Both the position numbers and the translations under genes were made by a program. Below, in pieces: positions 55,663-64,000 of a stretch of 64,000 bases of DNA. Positions within the stretch are counted from its first letter, which is position 1. Each line of letters starts with the position of its first letter. The notes under the pieces were generated by a model that saw only the letters and a list, made by a program, of their open reading frames with translations, ran no database searches and was not told the origin of the DNA. The DNA comes from Pirellulaceae bacterium (GTDB lineage: Bacteria > Planctomycetota > Planctomycetia > Pirellulales > Pirellulaceae), in NCBI GenBank assembly GCA_026004775.1, contig BPJU01000005.1, positions 248,001 through 312,000 of the forward strand, read 5' to 3'.

Positions 55663-56183
55663 ACTCGTTTTCCCCCGAACGACATCCCACCGCCAATACT
55701 CGGCAACTGTCCTATCCTGCGTGGCAGTGGGCTACAACCATTACGTACCGGGCCAGCCCCGACCAATAGCACACCGGACCCGCACTTTCCAGTCTTGCAT
55801 GCTCCGGACCATTCGTCATCATAGGTCATCGAACCGCATCACGAAAACCCGACCTTGCAATGGCCGCCGGCGAACCCGATTTACCCGCTCCCGAGGAATT
55901 CTGGCTACGAAAGCGTCCCAATGGCAACGGGCACCTACGCAGGAGGCCGATCGTTCACTTTCCTAGCGGTCGATGTGGCGGTGGACGCTGGTTCAGCTAT
56001 TTTCGGCAAAACAATCACTCAAATACTGAAAATATTTTCACCAACCGTCGCACACGGTGACATTTTTTTCCAGAATATTTCAGCAAATCTCCGCTGCGGG
56101 TCAAATAAGACGTACCGTGCGCGCATCTTAGTAATTGGATCGGTGGTTGCCGCGCACGTTTAGGCTGAGGGAGCGATCGCAGG
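55663..56183. other. intergenic upstream of the ECF sigma operon
   Basis: 521 bp between the divergent ABC permease and the sigma operon. An AT-rich part at 56010-56090 contains ACCGT/ACGGT stems (56044-56058) before a T-run, which may be a weak hairpin or part of a promoter region. No gene; promoters for both sides are expected here. Confidence 0.4.
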
Positions 56184-56729
56184 TTGGCCGACGACGTACC
56201 GGGCAAACTCGATCCGGAACGGGTCTCCGGCGCTTACGAAGCTTACGCCGAGCCGCTACGTAAATTTTTGACCGGGCTTCTTCGCGATCCAACCTTGGCG
56301 CAAGACGTGCTGCAAACGACGTTCGCCCGGTTGGTAGAACGGGGATCAGCCGTCCGCCCGGAAGCCTGGCGGGCGTGGTTGTTCCAGGTGGCCTACCGCG
56401 AAGCGATGGTGGTCAAGCGGCGAACCAAGACCCACCAGGAAGCTTCGCGGCGATGGGTGGAACAACGAGTCACCGGCGACCCGACCGACCTGCTGGCGCC
56501 GCTGATTTCGGCGGAAACGGTGGAAACGATCCGAACCGCCGTCGAGAAGCTGCCGGAAGCGCAACAGCAGGTCCTCAAGATGCGCGTTTATGAAGGCAAG
56601 ACGTTCGCCGAAATCGCAGCCGAATTGCAAGTACCCCTGGGCACGGTGTTGAGCCGGATGCGTGCCGCCGTGCAGAAGCTGAAAACCGACCTGGAAAAAC
56701 GAGGGTGCGGCCAAGGGGATATCCAATGA
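56184..56729 (+). CDS. ECF-type RNA polymerase sigma factor
   Basis: 181 residues. Region 2 (EPLRKFLTGLLRDPTLAQDVLQTTFARLV, RAWLFQVAYREAMVVKRR) and region 4 (LPEAQQQVLKMRVYEGKTFAEIAAELQVPLGTVLSRMRAAVQKLKTDL) are complete, with nothing between. Directs transcription of stress or envelope genes. The start is TTG at 56184 by frame; GAGGGA lies 11 bases upstream. Overlaps the next gene by 4 bp, the usual sigma/anti-sigma arrangement, so they probably act as a pair. Confidence 0.9.
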   Translation: MADDVPGKLDPERVSGAYEAYAEPLRKFLTGLLRDPTLAQDVLQTTFARLVERGSAVRPEAWRAWLFQVAYREAMVVKRRTKTHQEASRRWVEQRVTGDPTDLLAPLISAETVETIRTAVEKLPEAQQQVLKMRVYEGKTFAEIAAELQVPLGTVLSRMRAAVQKLKTDLEKRGCGQGDIQ

Positions 56730-57307
56730 CGCCGCCACACGACCAAATCGACTGGGATGCTTTTCGCTACCTGTATGGCGAAATGACTCCCGAGGAGTTG
56801 GCATATTGGGACGAGCGTTTGCTGGAAGACGCCGGCGCACGCCGCTCGCTGGAAAAGGCGATCCATTTGGCTGCCGCTCTGGAGCGGGTATTCGCCGAGC
56901 GTTGCGTTGCGCAGCGACGGGCTCCATCCCGGAGAACGGCCGTTTACCGTTCAGCGGTTTGGTTTGCTGCCGTGGCTGCAGCACTCCTGGTACTGGCGCA
57001 CTTTGCAAACTTGACTTCTCACAAACAAGAATCCCCTGTTGATGATATTTCGCACGAGTCGACAGAACTTCCCCATCTGGCCAAAGCCTGGCTGCATACA
57101 TACCAGACGGCGGCGCTTGATGCCGAGGTGTCGGATTTCGGGGCGGGGCAGAGACGCGATTTGGCGGACGGCCCCGAGTGGTTCGAGCCGGATCCGTTTG
57201 TACCGGTGTACGAAGGTCCCAGCGTGGCACCGTCCTGGATGATGCTGGCGGTTGCTGAGCTTCATACGAAGGGCGAGGCGGACGATATGGTCGAGGGACG
57301 CCCATGA
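56726..57307 (+). CDS. membrane anti-sigma factor candidate
   Basis: 193 residues. The N-terminal cytoplasmic part (DQIDWDAFRYLYGEMTPEELAYWDERLLEDAGARRSLEKAIHLAAALERVF) looks like an anti-sigma domain with the G-MTPEE start seen in planctomycete anti-sigma factors, but without the zinc-binding HxxxCxxC. One membrane helix (SAVWFAAVAAALLVLAHFA) and a periplasmic part follow. ATG 56726 overlaps the sigma factor stop (ATGA) and the end overlaps the next gene by 4 bp. The assignment is by position and layout. Confidence 0.75.
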   Translation: MTPPHDQIDWDAFRYLYGEMTPEELAYWDERLLEDAGARRSLEKAIHLAAALERVFAERCVAQRRAPSRRTAVYRSAVWFAAVAAALLVLAHFANLTSHKQESPVDDISHESTELPHLAKAWLHTYQTAALDAEVSDFGAGQRRDLADGPEWFEPDPFVPVYEGPSVAPSWMMLAVAELHTKGEADDMVEGRP

Positions 57308-58077
57308 GTCGAGCAATGCGCGCAGGCGGTATTTGGCCATCACTGGCCAAACGTGGCAAGCTGTTGTGTGTTCTATGCTGCGTTTGGGGTATCGGGACTC
57401 TGCCCGTCTCGGCTCAAGACGTTGGCCGCACGTCCGTCACAAAGCACGAACCAACTAAAAATAACGAACCAACTCAACCGCGCATCGAAATCACCGAGCA
57501 ACAGCAGCAAATCGTTCAGGACTTCGTGCGAGCCAACCATCCGGAATTGGATCTGTTGTTGGCTTATCTGAAGGAACACCAACCGCAGGAGTACAAGCGA
57601 GCGATTCGCGATCTATACCGCAACGTGTCGCGCATCGAATCGTGGCGGGATCGTGACCCGGAGCGCTACCAGCTTGAATTGCGGCTGTGGCAATTGGAAT
57701 CCAAGAGCCAACTGGTGGCAGCACGTCTGACGATGCTCGACGAACAGCAGCGGCAAGATGAGCTGCGGGAGTTGTTGCGGCAACAGATGGCATTGCGCAT
57801 CGAGTTGCTTCAGCGGGAACGGGAACGGGTAGCGGAGCGGCTGGCCAAACTGGACCAGCAGATCAGCGAGTTGCAGGCCAACCAAGAGCAGCTCGTAGCC
57901 CGTCAGCTACAGACCTTGCTGCGGGCGATGCAGGATGCAAAACCCCAGCGCCCGGCGGCCAAGTCGGCAGCCGGGCCGGCTCCTGCTCGACAAAACGAAC
58001 CGAAAAAGAACCAACCGCCCAGACTTCCGAATAGTCGCAACGAAAAGAATAAGCCTTCGACGGATGTTCAGCCGTAG
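57304..58077 (+). CDS. secreted coiled-coil protein, unknown
   Basis: 257 residues. Leader LLCVLCCVWGIGTLPVSAQ, then a long helix-rich, Gln/Arg/Glu-rich central part (TEQQQQIVQDFVRANHPELDLLLAYLKEHQPQEYKRAI, ELLQRERERVAERLAKLDQQISELQANQEQL) and a Lys/Pro tail. Probably a periplasmic coiled coil. ATG 57304 overlaps the anti-sigma stop (ATGA), so it belongs to the sigma operon and may be a sensor or stress partner; inference. Confidence 0.75.
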   Translation: MSRAMRAGGIWPSLAKRGKLLCVLCCVWGIGTLPVSAQDVGRTSVTKHEPTKNNEPTQPRIEITEQQQQIVQDFVRANHPELDLLLAYLKEHQPQEYKRAIRDLYRNVSRIESWRDRDPERYQLELRLWQLESKSQLVAARLTMLDEQQRQDELRELLRQQMALRIELLQRERERVAERLAKLDQQISELQANQEQLVARQLQTLLRAMQDAKPQRPAAKSAAGPAPARQNEPKKNQPPRLPNSRNEKNKPSTDVQP

Positions 58078-58181
58078 GCCGCTTTATGCCTGCGAAAGGA
58101 GGCGAAGTTGGGCCGCACAGGATCGCACAAACGAGTGACAAAGCACCTTCGCGGGAAAGCGAGGTATTGAGGAGGACGATC

Positions 58182-60752
58182 ATGATTCGCTGGCAATTGG
58201 GCTTGATGTTACTGGCCGGTACTTGTTGGTGTCTCGGCGCGGTCGCACGCGCCGATAACCCCAACAACGTGCTGCCTTCCGTGGCGGAACGCTTTGCATC
58301 GGAGGACGTATCTGAGGTGCCGAGTTTTCAGCGGCACGTCGTGCCGCTGTTCGGACGCCTCGGTTGCAACGGCCGGGCCTGCCACGGGTCGTTCCAGGGA
58401 CGAGGCGGTTTCCGGCTGTCCCTTTTTGGCTATGACTTCCAGGCCGACTATGAAGCTCTGCTCGATCCGAGCAGCACGCGGGTGGACCGGGAACATCCGC
58501 TGGAAAGTCTGATTCTGGTCAAACCGACCAACGCCGACGAACACGAAGGGGGTCTGCGGTATGAAAAAGGTAGCTGGCAATATCACGTTTTCCGCCGCTG
58601 GATCGAGGCCGGCGCCAAGTTTGATCCGGCCAAGGACGTCCAGAAGCTGGTCGCCTTGGAAGTAACGCCATCGGAGATCATCTTCCACAAGAAAGGAGAC
58701 AAATTCTCGCTGCGGGCTGTGGCGGTGTGGGAGGACGGAACTCGCGAGGATGTGACGCCGCTTTGCCGTTTCCAATCGAATGACTCACAAATAGCCGAGA
58801 TCGACGAAAATGGCCAGGTAACCGGCGGGGATCCCGGTGATACGCATCTGGTGGTTTTCTACGACAAGGCGGTTGTTCCCGTGCCGATTATGCGAGCGGT
58901 CTCCGAATCGCTGGCCCGCAACTATCCGAACGTGCCGACCCCGACGAAGATCGACGAATTGGTGGTGGCAAAGTTGCGGAAGCTGGGCGTTGTACCGTCC
59001 GAGCTTTGTAGCGACGCGGAGTTCTTGCGGCGGGTGAGCTTGGATTTGACCGGTACGTTGCCCCTTGCCGAGGAAGTGGAGCAATTTCTGGCGGATCCTT
59101 CTCCGGATAAGCGAGCCAGGAAGATCGACGAGTTGCTGGAGTCGCCGGGGTATGCGGCCTGGTGGACCACGAAGCTGTGCGATTTTACCGGCAACAACGA
59201 AACGGAACTGGTGAACGTGTTGCCGGTGCGCGGCGCGGCCAGTCAGGCTTGGTATGACTGGATTTTCCAGCGAGTCAAGGACAATGTGCCGTATGACGAA
59301 TTGGTGGCAGGGATTGTGACGGCCACCAGCCGTGCCGGCAACGAGTCGTACTACGAGTTCTGCAAGGAACTGAGTGACATTTTGCGGCCGGGTTCGAACC
59401 GATCGTTCGCTGAGCGGCCTTCGATGCCCTTCTACTGGGCGCGGCGCAATTTCCGCCAACCGCCCGAAAGAGCGATTAGCTTTGCTTACGCGTTCCTGGG
59501 TGTGCGGATCGAGTGCGCGCAGTGCCACAAGCATCCTTTTGATCAATGGTCGAAACACGATTTCGAAGAATTTGCCAAGTTCTTCGGCGGCGTACGACTC
59601 GCCAACCAGGGGGCACCCGGTAGCCGTAGCGACTATGCCAAAATCGTGGAAGCCTTGGGTATTAAAGACGGCCGTGTCAACAACCAGAATCGAAATCAGA
59701 TACTCGATGCGTTGCGGGACGGCAAAGTCATTCCGTTCGCAGAGGTTTATGTGACCAATCGTCCCGTAAATGCTAACCGAAGGCAGCGGGACGCCGCACC
59801 GCCCGCCCGCACCGCCACGCTGCTGGGAGGCGAGGTGGTCGACTTGAATGCGATCGAGGATCCGCGCCAAGCCCTCATGAACTGGCTCCGCTCGCCGGAT
59901 AATCCGTACTTTGCTCGAGCGTTCGTCAACCGAGTGTGGGCTCACTATTTCGGTGTCGGTATTGTCGAGCCGCCGGATGACCACAGTCTGGCCAATCCGC
60001 CCAGCAACGCGGCGTTGCTCGACTATCTGACGCAAGGCTTCATCCGCAGCGGCTTCGACATGAAATGGGTCCACCGGGAGATTTTAAATAGCCGGACATA
60101 TCAGTTGAGTTGGCAGCCGAACGAAACCAACCAGCATGACAAGCGCAATTTTGCGCGGGCGTACCTGCGCCGCTTGCCGGCGGAGGTTGCCATCGACGCC
60201 ATACGGATGGCGACGGCCAGCGACAGCGAGGCGGCCAGAATGAAGCGCGAGCTGGACGGGCGGGCCATCGCCATGGCAAGCCCCGATCCGCGGCAACGTA
60301 ACGGCGCTTCGAGCTACGCTCTTACTGTCTTCGGCCGCTCGACGCGAGAAAGCAACTGCGACTGCGACCGGTCGATGACTCCCAGCCTGCTGCAAACGAT
60401 CTACCTGCAAAACGACAGCGAAGTGCTGGCATTGCTCGACAGGCGCCAATCCGGATGGATCGACCAGATCACCCGCCAGTTCCAGCCAAATGCACGAACC
60501 GCCAACGGCGGGCGGCGGCGGGCCGATGAGGGCGCCGATTCGTCAACCACAGCCTCCGGCAGCCAGCCGTCCGATGTGCAGGTCGAAGAGCTTGTCCGCA
60601 AGGCCTATTTGAGGACGGTAAGCCGCCTGCCCACCAACGATGAACTGAAAAGAGCGAAAGAGCACCTGGACGCATGCGGCTCGCCCATCGAAGGTCTTGC
60701 CGACTTGTTGTGGGCGTTAATCAATACCAAGGAGTTCATCGTGAACCACTAG
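58182..60752 (+). CDS. DUF1549/DUF1553 cytochrome-like protein with Ig-like domain
   Basis: 856 residues. Leader GLMLLAGTCWCLGAVARA. Then a PSCyt1-type motif (GRLGCNGRACHGSFQG, CxxxxCH), a BIG2/Ig-like segment (LVALEVTPSEIIFHKKGDKFSLRAVAVWEDGTREDVTPLCRF), a DUF1549 domain with a second CxxCH (CAQCHKHPFDQW) and a DUF1553 domain at the end (FARAFVNRVWAHYFGVGIVEPPDDH). Planctomycete-specific family, exported, suspected to carry heme; activity unknown. GGAGGA site before ATG 58182. Next gene DUF1501 is 98 bp away; such pairs are typical. Confidence 0.92.
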   Translation: MIRWQLGLMLLAGTCWCLGAVARADNPNNVLPSVAERFASEDVSEVPSFQRHVVPLFGRLGCNGRACHGSFQGRGGFRLSLFGYDFQADYEALLDPSSTRVDREHPLESLILVKPTNADEHEGGLRYEKGSWQYHVFRRWIEAGAKFDPAKDVQKLVALEVTPSEIIFHKKGDKFSLRAVAVWEDGTREDVTPLCRFQSNDSQIAEIDENGQVTGGDPGDTHLVVFYDKAVVPVPIMRAVSESLARNYPNVPTPTKIDELVVAKLRKLGVVPSELCSDAEFLRRVSLDLTGTLPLAEEVEQFLADPSPDKRARKIDELLESPGYAAWWTTKLCDFTGNNETELVNVLPVRGAASQAWYDWIFQRVKDNVPYDELVAGIVTATSRAGNESYYEFCKELSDILRPGSNRSFAERPSMPFYWARRNFRQPPERAISFAYAFLGVRIECAQCHKHPFDQWSKHDFEEFAKFFGGVRLANQGAPGSRSDYAKIVEALGIKDGRVNNQNRNQILDALRDGKVIPFAEVYVTNRPVNANRRQRDAAPPARTATLLGGEVVDLNAIEDPRQALMNWLRSPDNPYFARAFVNRVWAHYFGVGIVEPPDDHSLANPPSNAALLDYLTQGFIRSGFDMKWVHREILNSRTYQLSWQPNETNQHDKRNFARAYLRRLPAEVAIDAIRMATASDSEAARMKRELDGRAIAMASPDPRQRNGASSYALTVFGRSTRESNCDCDRSMTPSLLQTIYLQNDSEVLALLDRRQSGWIDQITRQFQPNARTANGGRRRADEGADSSTTASGSQPSDVQVEELVRKAYLRTVSRLPTNDELKRAKEHLDACGSPIEGLADLLWALINTKEFIVNH

Positions 60753-60850
60753 TAGGAGGAGAAGACCGCATAAGGCTGAATAAAACAACCGTGCCCGGGA
60801 TTGGTTGCCGAGAAACTTTCACAAGACGTGCCTGATAGAAAGGAGCAGTT

Positions 60851-62158
60851 ATGGCTATCCATCGAACGTGTGACGGTATGCGGCGCCGTGACTTCTTGAA
60901 AGTCGGTGCGATTGGCGGCATGGGTTTTACATTGGCTACGTATCTTCGCATGGCCAAAGCAGGCCAGGTAAAACCCGCGCGAGCCAAGTCGGCCATCTTT
61001 ATCCATCTGGCGGGTGGCCCGTCACATCTGGATACCTTCGATATGAAGCCGCAAGCACCCGACGAATATCGAGGGAAGTTCCGGCCCATTGATACCAATG
61101 TGCCCGGCATCCAGATCAGTGAACACTTGCCGAAACTGGCCAAGTGTGTCGACAAGTATGTGATTCTCCGAGGTGTCACGCACACGCTGGCCGCGCATCA
61201 GTTGGGTAGCCAGTATGTCAACACGGGAACGCGTCCCATTGCGTCTCTGGAGTATCCCGGTTACGGCGCCGTGGTGACCAAAGAAACATGGCAGCCATCC
61301 GACCTGCCGCCCTTCGTGGCTATCCCCAGCAACAATTACCAGACACCCGGTTTCCTGGGAGTCAAGTACGCACCGCTCAACACCGGTGCCACGCCTCGTG
61401 CGGGCCAACCGTTCAGCGTGCGGGGAATCAGCCTGGGTAATGGGTTGACGGTGGCCGAGGTCGAGCGGCGGCATCAGTTGCTGCGCGATCTGGACGTGGC
61501 CTTCCGCGGTTTCGAAAGCGAGGACCAGTTGCTGGAAGGCCTGGACGAATTCAGCCGCCAGGCTTATGCCATCATCACTTCGCCTCGCTCGCGAGATGCA
61601 TTCGACATCAGCAAAGAATCGCCGGCGTTCGCCAAAATGTTCGGTGAAACGCCGTTCGGTGTAAGCTGCCTGCTGGCGACGCGGCTGATCGAATCGGGTG
61701 TGCGGTTCGTTACCTTGTCGTATGGCGGTTGGGATACGCATCAGGATAACTTCACGCGCCTGAAGGATCGTGTGCTCCCGCCGTTCGATGAAGGTCTGGC
61801 CGCTCTGTTCGAAGGCTTGCATCAGAAAGGACTCTTGGAGTCAACAGTGGTGTTCGTCACGGGCGAGTTTGGACGCACGCCCAAGATCAATAACCGCTCG
61901 GCCGAAGGTGGCCGCGATCATTATCCGCGGTGCATGTTCATGCTGTTGGCCGGTGGCGGTATCCGGGGCGGCCAAGTGCTCGGGGAAAGCGACGACAAAG
62001 CCACTGCGCCGCGACACGAAGGCTTCAAGCCCGACGACGTCGCTGCCAGCTTCTATCACGCCTTGGGTATCGATCACACTAAGGAGTATCACACCGATAC
62101 CGGCCGGCCCATCACCATCGTGCGGGATGGCCGGGTAATCCGAGAGCTGTTCGCCTGA
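60851..62158 (+). CDS. DUF1501 secreted protein
   Basis: 435 residues. Twin-arginine-like leader (MRRRDFLKVGAIGGMGFTLATYLR) suggests Tat export of a folded protein. Body with FIHLAGGPSHLDTFDMKP, TLAAHQLGSQYVNTG, RFVTLSYGGWDTHQDN, VFVTGEFGRTPKIN and GRDHYPRCMFMLLAGGGIRGGQVLGESD, all typical of DUF1501, a sulfatase/alkaline-phosphatase-like fold. Its partner DUF1549/1553 gene is directly upstream. GGAG site before ATG 60851. Function unknown; the two probably form a complex. Confidence 0.93.
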   Translation: MAIHRTCDGMRRRDFLKVGAIGGMGFTLATYLRMAKAGQVKPARAKSAIFIHLAGGPSHLDTFDMKPQAPDEYRGKFRPIDTNVPGIQISEHLPKLAKCVDKYVILRGVTHTLAAHQLGSQYVNTGTRPIASLEYPGYGAVVTKETWQPSDLPPFVAIPSNNYQTPGFLGVKYAPLNTGATPRAGQPFSVRGISLGNGLTVAEVERRHQLLRDLDVAFRGFESEDQLLEGLDEFSRQAYAIITSPRSRDAFDISKESPAFAKMFGETPFGVSCLLATRLIESGVRFVTLSYGGWDTHQDNFTRLKDRVLPPFDEGLAALFEGLHQKGLLESTVVFVTGEFGRTPKINNRSAEGGRDHYPRCMFMLLAGGGIRGGQVLGESDDKATAPRHEGFKPDDVAASFYHALGIDHTKEYHTDTGRPITIVRDGRVIRELFA

Positions 62159-62240
62159 TAGCAACTACCCGAAGCACCGGTGCGTAATCCGGTCGGCAAG
62201 TTGCAGGGTGTCCATAACGGGGTTGGAAGGAGGATTGTAT

Positions 62241-62768
62241 ATGACGAGGTTCCGAGTTTTCCTTGCGGCGTTACTGATGGTCAGCCTGGTTGCGACGGCC
62301 ATGGCGCAGGAAGAGAAAAAACCGAAGCAACAGGCCAAGAAGCCTGCCCAGGCCCAACAGCCGGCGGCCATCAAGAACATCACCGACAAGCTGGCAGGTT
62401 TGGATCTTACTGCCGAACAGAGCGAAAAGATCAAGCAGTTGACGGCGAAGGTTTCCGAGCAGTTGGCAGCAATCAACAAAGAGCGAACGGCAATCCTGGG
62501 CCCGGGTGGCAACAAGAAATTGGCGGACGCCCGTAAAGAAGCTCAAGCTTCGGGCAAGAAGGGCAAAGAGCTTCAGGAGGCGATTTATACGGCTGCCGGG
62601 CTGAGCGCCGAGCAAGCCGCCAAACTGCGCGACCTGCAAGCCAAACAGCAACAGGTGGTGCAAGAGTTCCGCAAGGCCGTTTCGGAGATCCTTACTCCTG
62701 AGCAGCGAGAAAAGGCCGGGCTGACGGCTCCGGCCAGGGGCCAGAAAAAGGCCAAGAAAGACGCGTGA
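62241..62768 (+). CDS. LTxxQ/Spy-like secreted helical protein
   Basis: 175 residues. Leader RFRVFLAALLMVSLVATAMAQ, then a charged helical protein with repeated LTAEQSEKIKQL, LSAEQAAKLRDLQ and LTPEQREKAGL patterns, as in LTxxQ (Spy/CpxP-like) periplasmic proteins that bind unfolded or metal-stressed proteins in other bacteria. AAGGAGG site 7 bases before ATG 62241. Last gene of the run, followed by a terminator, so likely part of the DUF1501 unit. Confidence 0.8.
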   Translation: MTRFRVFLAALLMVSLVATAMAQEEKKPKQQAKKPAQAQQPAAIKNITDKLAGLDLTAEQSEKIKQLTAKVSEQLAAINKERTAILGPGGNKKLADARKEAQASGKKGKELQEAIYTAAGLSAEQAAKLRDLQAKQQQVVQEFRKAVSEILTPEQREKAGLTAPARGQKKAKKDA

Positions 62769-62804
62769 CCTTCGCAGCGTCTGTGCCTGTCGAATTATGC
62801 GAAG

Positions 62805-62836
62805 CGGAGTTGCCTTGCCGAGGCAACTCCGTTTTT
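62805..62836 (+). terminator. intrinsic terminator
   Basis: Perfect 11-bp stem CGGAGTTGCCT/AGGCAACTCCG with a 5-base loop followed by TTTTT, 36 bp after the LTxxQ gene stop. Confidence 0.92.
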
Positions 62837-63242
62837 GTTGCGCTCGTGACGCATAGGATACTTGGCGGTGGATGAGTTCAACTCCCGTGCCATGGCAGAT
62901 GGCAAAAAACGCGAGGCACGCTCCGTCTCCTTCCCCCTCGGAAGCACACGCCGGCCCCTCTTTCCGGTACCTGGTGCGTCCATACGTAGAGCACCACCTT
63001 TCAGTAGCCGGATTCGCCTGGGGTGAGGTAGGAGCGTGCCGTCGCGCCTTCCTGCCAGAATGAGCAGCGCACCGGCGCGCCACACTCGGTGAATATCCCG
63101 GTCTCGCCGAGCAAGAGGCAAGGGCGGAGCGGGAGCGGTTTGTCCACACCGCTAACGGACAAGCTACCGCTGCCCGCCCAGCCTCTCACCGGCATCCGAT
63201 GCCTGTCGCCGGGCCCTCATGGCCCGACACAGCTCTGCTCGA
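62837..63242. other. intergenic between convergent genes
   Basis: 406 bp with short frames only. Nothing recognised beyond the terminator just upstream. Confidence 0.4.
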
Positions 63243-63725
63243 TTACGGATTTTGTCCACCGCGAGCCCGGCCCGCCGTATCGGCCGGCGGCTCTTCCTCC
63301 ATAGGCTCGTCGGTCACATCACTCCCTTGATCGGCGGCCTTGGCTCGAGCAGCCGCACGCCGCTTTTGAAGCTCCTCCATCCAAGTTGCGATCTGCTTCT
63401 GTTGCTCGGGAGTCAGCACGGCGTGGATCTCTTCGTCTCGTTGAGCCTGAACGGCACGCAGTTGGGCCGTAAGCTCGTCGATTTGTTTCTGATACTTTCG
63501 TTGTATCGCGTAGATCTGCTCCCGCTGTTCGGGCGTGACGACACGCGAGTAGAACATCGGCAATCGCCCGCGAAACTCGGTGCGCTGCTTCGTTTCGGTC
63601 GCCGGCCGTGATTCTTCTTGAACGGCCAACGCCGGTATAACGCCTGCTGCGGCCACCGTCGCCGCCAGAATCCCAGCCCCCAACGCACTCAACTTCCACA
63701 AACTTTTGGTGTTGACCTTGTTCAT
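63243..63725 (-). CDS. second LTxxQ-like secreted protein
   Basis: 160 residues. Leader LWKLSALGAGILAATVAAAGVIPALA, then helices with VVTPEQREQIYAIQRKYQKQIDELTAQLRAVQAQRDEEIHAVLTPEQQKQIATWMEELQKRR. The same LTPEQ pattern as the gene at 62241, and the tail is acidic/Pro-rich. An AAGGAGG site before ATG at 63723-63725 fixes the start. Points toward the other LTxxQ gene, but on the opposite strand. Confidence 0.8.
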   Translation of the reverse strand: MNKVNTKSLWKLSALGAGILAATVAAAGVIPALAVQEESRPATETKQRTEFRGRLPMFYSRVVTPEQREQIYAIQRKYQKQIDELTAQLRAVQAQRDEEIHAVLTPEQQKQIATWMEELQKRRAAARAKAADQGSDVTDEPMEEEPPADTAGRARGGQNP

Positions 63726-64000
63726 GGCCACCTCCTTGACAGAAAAAAGTCGCTTCATCGAAACACGCTACCTCGTCGCGCGACACCAGCATTGTTCCGC
63801 CCACCACGGCCTCCGGCCAAAAAAACGGCCCAACCTCTGACAACCCCGTGAGCCACTCCCCCCGATTCCGGTGACACCCGGGTGGTCACCGCTAGCATCG
63901 AAAAGGTTCAGTGGACAGTTGGCAGCACTTTTTTTCGGCGTTATCCGAATCCCGGTTTGCCCGGCTCGGCCGCCAGTCGCCCCATGGAAAGGCGTTAATC
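63726..64000. other. right edge, inverted repeat only
   Basis: Upstream region of the LTxxQ gene. GGTGAC/GTCACC around ACCCGGGT at 63870-63890 forms an imperfect palindrome that could be an operator. No gene identified. Confidence 0.35.

Overview
The window reads as chromosomal DNA of a planctomycete (Planctomycetota, probably Pirellulales-like; the species cannot be fixed from sequence alone). The signs are a DUF1549/DUF1553 protein with a CxxxxCH motif next to a DUF1501 protein, a fused SecD-SecF, a TPR protein carrying two RNA-polymerase-alpha C-terminal domains, a DUF1080 protein, giant Ala/Pro-rich proteins beside ExbB/ExbD, GC-rich sequence, and many short operons with strong GGAGG-type ribosome sites. 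KdsA and the ExbB/ExbD pair imply a Gram-negative type envelope with an outer membrane.

Layout. 255-2284 and 21678-23724 are two direct copies of a 2-kb element. Each carries a distant relative of REP-associated (Y1-type) transposases followed by paired GTGCCTGGCAC palindromes, and each copy has one frameshift at a different place. Between the copies lie housekeeping genes: secDF and yajC (minus), tgt and a TPR/alpha-CTD gene (minus), tRNA-Thr(CGT), a diacylglycerol-kinase-family gene, kdsA, a transglutaminase-like/TPR lipoprotein, purC (minus), a degenerate GH10-like barrel, a DUF1080 protein, an FHA-GAF-SpoIIE phosphatase (minus) and tRNA-Gln(CTG).

24.2-31.4 kb holds a small membrane protein, an MFS transporter, a YgiQ-family radical SAM protein, a GspJ-like pseudopilin and an NAD-dependent sugar epimerase. 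31.8-41.1 kb is a same-strand cluster: giant TPR protein, ExbB/TolQ, ExbD/TolR and a 1533-residue membrane-anchored protein with a very long Ala/Pro-rich spacer and a C-terminal terpenoid-cyclase-like alpha barrel. It looks like a proton-motive-force-driven envelope machine with unusual outer partners. 41.2-44.3 kb contains two 211-bp MITEs with 16-bp inverted ends starting GTAA and perfect 8-bp target duplications (IS66-like), flanking a nucleoside transporter and two small genes. 44.5-49.5 kb has a secreted protein interrupted by an in-frame TGA and a CnaB-repeat protein split by a frameshift.

49.8-55.7 kb holds a TPR lipoprotein, a small planctomycete-type protein, a tandem pair of CNNM/CorC-like proteins (minus) and an ABC-2 permease (minus). 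56.2-62.8 kb is a co-directional run: ECF sigma factor, membrane anti-sigma candidate and secreted coiled-coil protein (each overlapping the next by 4 bp), then DUF1549/1553, DUF1501 and an LTxxQ/Spy-like secreted protein, ended by a clear intrinsic terminator. A second LTxxQ-like secreted protein lies on the minus strand at the right edge.
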